DNA of 64,000 nucleotides, from the NCBI RefSeq assembly GCF_963924675.1, contig NC_089238.1, positions 46,766,879-46,830,878 of the forward strand, written 5' to 3'. The notes beneath the pieces were generated by a model. The model saw only the letters and a program-made list of their open reading frames with translations. It was not told where the DNA came from and did not search any database. The position numbers and the translations under genes were made by a program. This stretch comes from Phocoena phocoena (taxonomy: Eukaryota > Chordata > Mammalia > Artiodactyla > Phocoenidae). Shown here piece after piece: positions 56,793-64,000 of the stretch (position 1 is the first letter of the stretch; every line of letters starts with the position of its first letter).

Positions 56793-57931
56793 TTCATTAG
56801 AAATGTGACGCCTTGTTACACGTAACCATTCATGTGCTGTTACCTTGTTTTATTTTCCCACTCATCCTTTAAGAACATATTTGGGAGTGATGTCCATGAT
56901 GTAACTACCCAGTATTTTTCCAACTTTTTATTATGAAATAATTTAAACATGCAGCCAAGGTGAAAGAATCTCACTGTGAACACCTGTATCCCTACTACCT
57001 AGATCCTACCATTCACATTCTACTCTTTCTTTTTAAAAGCACTTTTGGTACATACCTTAATTAAAAAATACGTTATTGCTAAAAAATGCTAGCCATCACC
57101 TGAGTCTACAGTGAGTTATTACCTTTTTGCTGTAAGAGTGTTTGAAATATTGTAAGAATTACCAGAATGTGACACGGAGACACAAAGTGAGCAAATTCTG
57201 TTGGAAAAACGGCACCAATAGACTTGCTTGACACAGGGTTGCCACAAGCCTTCAATTAAAAAAAAATGCAGAATCTGCGAAGTGCGACAAAGTGAAGTGC
57301 AGTAAAACAAGGTCTGCCTGTGTACACTGTGTGATTCTACTTCTGTAGTGTTCTGTGTATGTCTGAAAGAGGAGGAAGATCAGAGGACAAAGAAGTGCCT
57401 CACTGTGTTGTGTCACCTGTGGACAGTCCTAAGTAAAATGTTGATCCTTGCACCTCCCTACCAGCTAGTCTCACTGCCCTCCCCCCAAGGCTCCTGGAAA
57501 CCCCGTCCCTACATCACAGTATGCTCCTATTATCCAAACAACACCACACTGGGACCTCCCTGCTTCCCGGAGCCTTTCTCCAAAGCCATCTCCTCACCAC
57601 AAAATCCAAACCAGCATTCCCTCAGTGTGCTCCAATTCTGCCCAGTTCTAGCAGGAAAAAAGCCTAATTTACGTGATTGACATTAAGATCTGAATGACCA
57701 GAGGCAACCCTTTTAACCTGTCAGAGTTTTCATGCTTTTAATTGAGCTAAGATTTCTAACCTCTAGTTGATAGACCTTCAGACAATACTACTCGACGGTA
57801 AAATGATTGGAAAAAAAAAAAAAAGCGATTTTTAAAGGCTGGTGTATACCCACATCTAACGCTTGCAATCATGAGGTCCTATCTTTAGAAGCAATCACTA
57901 AATATGTGTTAAATTTATTTGCCTCCTTTAA

Positions 57932-58198
57932 AAAAATTAGGTATAAACTTCATATAGTGAAAAATTACCAATCTTAAGTGTATTGTTTGATATGTTTTGA
58001 CAATTATATGCCTCCTTGCAGCCAATGCCCACATCAAGATGTAGGACATTTCCACCGCCCCAGAAAAATTAGGTATAAACTTCATATAGTGAAAAATTAC
58101 CAATCTTAAGTGTATTGTTTGATATGTTTTGACAATTATATGCCTCCTTGCAGCCAATGCCCACATCAAGATGTAGGACATTTCCACCGCCCCAGAAA
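57932..58198. repeat. 132-bp perfect tandem duplication
   Basis: The block from TTAGGTATAAACTTC to CACCGCCCCAGAAA occurs twice with period 132 (for example at 57937 and 58069) and I see no difference between copies. The unit resembles old L1-derived AT-rich DNA with an added unique CCTCCTTGCAGCCAATG part. FA2H intron 1. Confidence 0.95.
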
Positions 58199-58849
58199 GT
58201 CCCAGGAATCTATTTTTAGTAAGGCCTCATTTGATTTTGATGAAAGGAAGGTAGAGAGGGATAAGTATTCAGTTCCCTTGACCAGAGGGACAAGAAGTTT
58301 TAGATTTACAGCGTTTTACAAGAGAGGTGCCAGTTTCCCTGATAGGGCTCCTCCCGGCTCTCCTAGCCTCTCCTGTTCATACACACATAGAACTTGACCT
58401 GTAGGCCCCTCCTCCAACTACAAGCTGTGGACACAAAGCAGGAAAGGTACACAGGACCCGCCCCCATGCTGAGTTCCAGCGGCAAGGCTGCCTCCAGACA
58501 TTCCCTCCACACCACTCCTCATCCTTGCATTCCCTGCTGAAATCACTACCATTCCACAACCACTGCACACCCACTGTGCACCCCCCCTTCCCATGGGCTT
58601 TCGGACTGCGGCAGCAGCCTGTCTGAGCTTCCCTGAGCCACTTCCTCCCTGCTCCAGCCACACGACATCGGGGTCAGGGCGTGCTGGGCAGCCACAGCCC
58701 CTGAAAGTCAGACTTGACTGTATTTCCCCAAGGCTGGCAACATGGTCCAGAATTGATGCTCAGCTCTTATCCTGCCCTTTGCTTTCTCTAGTGGAGCAGG
58801 TGGGAGCAGGATGGAATCTAACAGAAGGAGGAAAGGGGAAAAAAAATCT

Positions 58850-59784
58850 GAATGGCTAAAACCTAATAAGAAAATGAGTGATTTCATTAGTATAGCATAG
58901 AGTCCAAGAATAGACCAAAATATAACTGTGAATGTTTGATGTGTGATAAAGGTTTTTGTTTTAAATCAGTGAGAAAAGATAGCTTATTCCATAAATCTAC
59001 TGGGATAACCAGTTGGTCACTTGGAAAAATATAAACCTAAAATAATCTCTATTTTGTTCTTTACACCAAAAAAAAAAAAAATCCAGGTAGATAAAACATT
59101 TAAGCAAAAACAAACAACAACAGAATCATTAAGGATAAAAACTGTGAGAAGGATACAAAATATTTTTTGCATGCTTTTATATATAAAATCATAAAGTAGA
59201 GGTGGTCTTTCTAAGAATGATAAGATGACAGCTTTTACTACATGGAAAACTGAAAGGTTTAAATGGAGAAAAGAAAAAAATTAAACAAGCCAAAAGACAA
59301 ATGAAAGCTGGAAGACAAGTAGTATTATGTATGATGGAAAATAGGCTAATATTCTTTATATATAAAGAATGATATAAATCAATAAGAAAAAGATCAACTA
59401 TCCAGTACAGATGGACAAAGGACCTGAACATGCAGTTTACCAAAAAGGTGCAAATAATTTAGAAATGTATAATTTGAACAGGGAGCAAATTTTTTCTCCC
59501 ATTGGCAAAGATTAAAAATACTGGTAGTACACAGCATTGGTGAGGATGTGAAGGAACAGGCATTCTTGTATGCTTTTGGAGGGAGTTTTAATTGGTACAA
59601 CCTTTTTAGAGGGCAGTTTGGCAATATCCATCAAAATACAAAATGGATATCATTTTGATCTAGAAATTTCACATCTAGGACTCTATATTACAAATTTATT
59701 TGCATATGTCTGCAAAATGATTATGTAAGGATGCTTCTTGTAGCATTGATATAATAGGGAAAAACATCAATAGGGATAGCTATC
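58850..59784 (+). mobile_element. Old L1 3' portion
   Basis: AT-rich sequence resembling the ORF2 end and 3' region of an old L1 (dispersed phrases such as GGATGTGAAGGAACAGG and TAGGACTCTATATTACAAA). Strongly diverged; boundaries approximate. Confidence 0.55.
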
Positions 59785-61300
59785 AGAAAGAATGTTGACA
59801 ACCTAGAAGAAATGGACAACCTTCTAGAAACATACAGCCCACCAAAACTGAATCAAGAGGAAATAGATAATTTGAAGAGACCGATCACTAGATGTGAAAT
59901 AGAATCTGTAATAAAAAAAACTCCCTACAAAAAAAGTCCAGGACCAGATAGCTTCACAGGAGAATTCTACCAAACAAACAAAGAAGAACTTATACTGATT
60001 CTTCTCAAACTCTTCCAAAAGATTGAAGACGAGGGAACACTCCCAAAGACAGTCTCTTAAGCCACCATCACACTGATACCAAAACCAGAAAAGATATCAC
60101 CAAAAAAGGAAATTACAGACCAATATCTTTGATGAATATAGATGCAAAAATTCTCAACAAAATATTAGCAAACCGAATCCAACAACACATAAAAAAGATC
60201 ATACACCACGACCAAGTGGGATTCATCCCAAGTTCACAAGGATGGTTCAACATATGCATATCAATCAATGTAATACACCACATAAACAAAAGAAAAGTCA
60301 AAAACCACATGACCATCTCAATAGATGCAGAGAAAGCATTTGACAAAATTCAACATCCATTCATGATAAAAACTCTCACCAAATTGAGTATAGAGGGAAC
60401 ATAGCTCAACATAATAAAAGCCATTTATGACAAACCCACAGCCAATATAATACTCAACAGTGAAAAGCTGAAAACCTTCCCACTAAAATCTGGAACAAGA
60501 CAAGGATGCCCACTCTCACCACTTCTATTTAACATAGTATTGAAAGTCCCAACCACAGCAATCAGAGAAGAAAAAGAAATAAAAGGTATCCAAATTGGAA
60601 AAGAAGAGGTAAAACTGTCATTATATGCAGATGACATGATATTATATATAGAAAACCCTAAGCACGCCACACGAAAACTACTAGATCTAACAAATGAATT
60701 CAGCAAAGTAGCAGGAAACAAGATTAATATTCAGAAATCAGTTGCATTTTTCTACATTAACAATGAAATATCAGAAAGGGAATGTAAAAAAACCAATAAC
60801 TTTTAAAATCACCCCACCCCCAAAATATACCTAGGAATAAACCTGACCAAGGAGGTGAAAGACTTATATGCTGAGAACTAAAACATTAATAAAGGAAATC
60901 AAGGGACTTCCCTGGTGGTACAGTGGTTAAGAATCTGCTTGCCAGTGCTGGGGATATGGGTTCAATTCTGGTTCAGGAAGATCCCACATGCCACGGAGCA
61001 ACTAAGCCCGTGCTCCACAATTACTGAGCCTGCACTCTAGAGGCAGCGAGCCACAACTACTGACCCCGTGTACCTAGAGCCCATGCTCCACCACGAGACA
61101 AGCCACTGCAATGAGAAGCCTGTGCACCTCAACTAAGAGTAGCCCCCACTCGACGCAACTAGAGAAAGCCTGAGCGCAGCAGTGAAGACCCAATTGAAAC
61201 ATAAATAAATTAATTAAATTAAGGAAATCAAAGAGGACTCAAAGAAATGGAAAGATATCCCATGCTCTTGGACTGGAAGAAAGAATGAAGAAAACTTTTA
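59785..61300 (+). mobile_element. L1 ORF2 reverse-transcriptase fragment
   Basis: ORF2 sequence with [20 protein letters not shown] (about 59,926-59,985), [16 protein letters not shown] (60,205-60,252), [12 protein letters not shown] and an intact YADD catalytic motif at 60624-60635. Stops and small indels split the frame. A CHR SINE (60903-61220) interrupts it and L1 sequence resumes to about 61,300. Confidence 0.9.
60903..61220 (+). mobile_element. CHR-type SINE, long form, inside L1
   Basis: Starts GGGACTTCCCTGGTGGTACA; target duplication AAGGAAATCAA at 60892-60902 and 61221-61231. Interrupts L1 59785-61300. Confidence 0.94.
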
Positions 61301-61505
61301 TTGCTGATGTGTAAGGAAGTACAAAACATGTCATTAGGTGAAAAAAGCCGCAAGTTGCCAAGCAGCCTGTACCATACAACTCCTTTATGTGGGAAATAGA
61401 ATAATATATGTGTTTCTCTGAGGCCACATAAGAAATTGTTGGTAGTGTTTACACAGGGACTAGGTTGGGAGGTGCACTCAATATTTTTTTTTGCACATTA
61501 CTTTT

Positions 61506-61709
61506 TTTTTTTTTTTTGCGGTACGCGGGCCTCTCACTGTTGTGGCCTCTCCCGTTGCGGAGCACAGGCTCCGGACACACAGGCTCAGCAGCCATGGCTC
61601 ACGGGCCCAGCCACTCCGCGGCATGTGGGATCTTCCCGGACCGGGGCACGAACCCGTGTCCCCTGTATCGGCAGGCGGACTCTCAACCACTGTGCCACCA
61701 GGGAAGCCC
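61506..61709 (-). mobile_element. CHR-type SINE, young CpG-rich form
   Basis: Reverse element with pure T run, GCGGTACGCGGGCC and terminal GCCACCAGGGAAGCCC. Target duplication TGCACATTACTTTT at 61492-61505 and 61710-61723 is perfect. Confidence 0.95.
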
Positions 61710-62093
61710 TGCACATTACTTTTAATGATTTAAATTTTTGTATGAACTATGTTCATGGGTAATTATCACAATAGAGAAAAGGAGGGACAAAGTGATGGCT
61801 GGGGTTACTACCATCTGACAGTATACAATATAACAAAATGCAAACTGACTGCAAAGTGGAAATTCAAAATCAATGCAAAAACTTTGAAAAATTTCATGAA
61901 GTCAATGAAAGTGAGAGAAAACTGTTTTAGTTACAGTTCCACTGCCAAATAAGGATCTGGCAAAGTCAGGCTGTTTAACACTAAAATACAGGCAATCAAC
62001 AAAGGGTGAGGCCCTTCAAAAGAGGAGGACTTGTTTATTAAAGGATCAAAAGAGATCCTTAGCCCTTAAATACTCTTACTAAAATGATCTTTT

Positions 62094-62460
62094 TTTAAAA
62101 GTTTTAAAATTTTGGCTGCATTGGGTCTTCATTGCTGCACGCGGACTTTCTCTTGTTGTGGTGTGCAGGCTTCGCATTGCGGTGGCTTCTCTTGTTGCAG
62201 AGCATGGGCTCTAGGCACGTGGGCTGCAGTAGTTGTGGCTCACGGGCTCAGTAGTTGTGGCACACGGGCTCAGTAGTTGTGGCTCACGGGCTCAGTAGTT
62301 GTGGCTCACGGGCTCAGTAGTTGTGGCTCACGGGCTCAGTAGTTGTGGCTCACGGGCTTAGTTGCTCCGCTGCACGTGGGATCTTCCCAGAGCAGGGATC
62401 AATCCCGTGTCCCCTGCATTGGCAGGTGGATTCTTAACCACTGCAGCACCAGGGAAGTCT
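62094..62460 (-). mobile_element. CHR-type SINE, long form with internal repeat expansion
   Basis: Reverse element; target duplication CTAAAATGA(T/C)CTTT at 62079-62092 and 62461-62474. Contains a six-copy 22-base array (62227-62358). Confidence 0.92.
62227..62358. repeat. 22-bp tandem array, six copies, inside a SINE
   Basis: Unit CAGTAGTTGTGGCTCACGGG followed by CT, at 62227, 62249, 62271, 62293, 62315 and 62337. Five copies are identical; the second has GCACACGG in place of GCTCACGG. Other SINEs of the family in this window have only two or three diverged copies of this motif. Confidence 0.95.
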
Positions 62461-62640
62461 CTAAAATGACCTTTATGATCACACAGTGAACAGCCAATGC
62501 AAAGTTTAGAATGTCACAATGTACTTTCATACGTTTTTGTCAGAAAAACCACACATGCGCAAAACAACACTACTTGATTCATTACGTGCTCAGTTTAAGA
62601 ACCAGCACCCAAGTGCAATCTGAATTTTGCTGTCAGATTT

Positions 62641-62760
62641 TTTTTTTTTTGGCTGTGCCACAGGGTTTGCAGGATCTTAGTTGCCCAACCAGGGATCAAA
62701 CCCGTGTCCCTTGCAGTGCAAGCACAGAATCCTAACCACTGGACTGCCAGGGAATTCCCC
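62641..62760 (-). mobile_element. CHR-type SINE, short form
   Basis: Reverse element; target duplication TGCTGTCAGATT at 62628-62639 and 62761-62772. Box-B region GGGATCAAACCCGTGTCCC. Confidence 0.93.
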
Positions 62761-63845
62761 TGCTGTCAGATTGAAATAAACTAAAGCAAACAACAAAAAA
62801 AACTTTTCAGTTTCATTTTTAAAGAGTATCAGTTTCCTTCTCTCAACCACTTGGCCCATTTTCTATGAAGTTTTGGTCTTCATTTAAAGTAGATTCACTT
62901 TAAGTGACCTTTAATCCTAGGAGTCAAGGACTTTCCTACTCAGGTTCAAGAACAACGGAATTTTCTTATGGCACCCTGTCTCCAGCCTGCATAATCTTTT
63001 ACACCTGGCACTCCAAAGGGTCTTGCCCAGGACATGGGGAAGCAACAACTAAATCGGGTTGGTCTGTCCTGGTGCCTAACCTGGGATCATGGAAGCTGTA
63101 TTTATTCAGCTAAATGTAACTTCTCCTTATTCCTCCATGGCAGCCAGTCTCAAAGTGTGGGCCTTAACTTGATTTAAAAATGTGAGATCCTGTGATAACA
63201 AATGGAAAAAAATAAAAATAAAAAAATTAAAATGTGAGGTCTTTCTTTGATCTTTGTGGGTAAGTGATGCTTGTTTCATAGACATTCATCATTACATAAG
63301 ACTAGGAGCTATTTATTAGCAACTAAGCGGGTTATTATGGACTAGTAACATTTGGGATTTATAAAACAAAGCTAGCCATTGCTAGAGATCCCTAAAATCT
63401 CCAATTCCATTTTCCAGTGGGAAAGGCAAGCATCACGCAATGCTAAGCAATGTTAAAAATGTTCTGCTGGGCACAGAGGAACGTACAGAACTAGAACTCT
63501 ACTCCCTTTAAATTCTATTTGTTTTAAAGGAGAAACTATGACTAATCCACTTAGGTAATTATCAACCACGTTTGTTGTAGATTACATGGTTCACTCTAAG
63601 TGTGTAGTCACGTGTATTTCCATCAAAGGAATTTTTGGCTACTAGCTTTCCTCTAACAGGACCTTAAGACATTCTGTATGCATGGTAGTTCAACACATCC
63701 CCTCAAATTTGCTTATCTGGTACTGCTATTTTAACACCTTGCAATATAAATACTATCGAAGTCAGAAAACAAAGCGTTTGAATAATTATGTCTTAGGGCT
63801 ATGCTTCATAACAACAAATCCTGAGGATGAGGTTTCTATTTCTTG

Positions 63846-64000
63846 TTTTTTTTTTTTTTTTTTGCGGTACGCGGGCCTCCCACCGTTGCGGCCCACAGGC
63901 TCCGGGACGCGCAGGCTCAGCGGCCATAGCCCACGGGCCCAGCCGCTCCGCGGCCCAGACCGGGGCGCGAACCCGTGTCCCCTGCATCGGCAAGCGGACT
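63846..64000 (-). mobile_element. CHR-type SINE, young form, cut by window edge
   Basis: T18 run, GCGGTACGCGGGCC and CGAACCCGTGTCCCCTGCAT; the last roughly 40 bases of the element lie beyond the window. Confidence 0.9.

Larger units (their letters stand above)
41537..64000 (-). other. FA2H intron 1 (partial)
   Basis: At least 22.5 kb with no FA2H exon 1 in it: no HPGG cytochrome b5 motif or CpG island is visible. It holds the SINEs, MIR, Tigger element, LTRs, L2, L1 and tandem repeats listed separately. About 41,600-44,200, 45,500-48,180, 48,600-49,470, 50,610-53,640 and 62,780-63,840 show no recognisable feature. Confidence 0.7.

Noticed and set aside
62227..62358. Regular direct repeats resembling a CRISPR array
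   Set aside because: The units are contiguous with no spacers and belong to a SINE in a mammalian genome.

Overview
The window is mammalian nuclear DNA, most probably from a cetacean (whale or dolphin). It has intron-containing genes, L1, L2, MIR, hAT and Tc1/mariner repeats, and more than 20 copies of tRNA-derived SINEs of the cetartiodactyl CHR type. Several of those are the compact CpG-rich form with pure poly(A) tails and intact target-site duplications that is characteristic of whales. Gene order matches the MLKL-FA2H part of human 16q23, with both loci on the minus strand. Species identity is inferred from repeats and from the state of MLKL, not from a database search.

Left part (about 1-10,000): remains of MLKL, the pseudokinase that executes necroptosis, read right to left from a CpG island at about 9,410-9,990. 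Five homologous exons remain. The first coding exon carries an in-frame stop at codon 29, a net 7-base frameshift and another stop. The exons for human residues about 154-304 were not found. The activation-loop exon has a further stop three codons after the position of human Ser358. The locus is a pseudogene, as has been reported for cetaceans generally.

Middle-left (about 10,000-19,800): intergenic DNA dominated by two dead L1 fragments (10,925-16,017) into which SINEs have inserted, followed by largely unannotated sequence with one strong CTCF-type motif at 17,590-17,604.

Right part (19,797 to beyond 64,000): FA2H, fatty acid 2-hydroxylase, on the minus strand. Exons 2-7 and the 3' UTR are present with canonical splice sites, conserved phases and an uninterrupted reading frame of 282 residues. 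All ten metal-binding-region histidines are kept. Exon 1 (cytochrome b5 domain) must lie to the right of the window. Introns 1 and 2 make up most of the window and contain SINEs, L1, L2, MIR, LTR and DNA-transposon remains, a 132-bp perfect tandem duplication, a 22-bp repeat array inside a SINE and a (TA)28 microsatellite.

The two loci are neighbours only by synteny and contrast sharply: a decayed immune-death effector beside a well conserved lipid enzyme. I found no operon, CRISPR array or previously unknown coding system.
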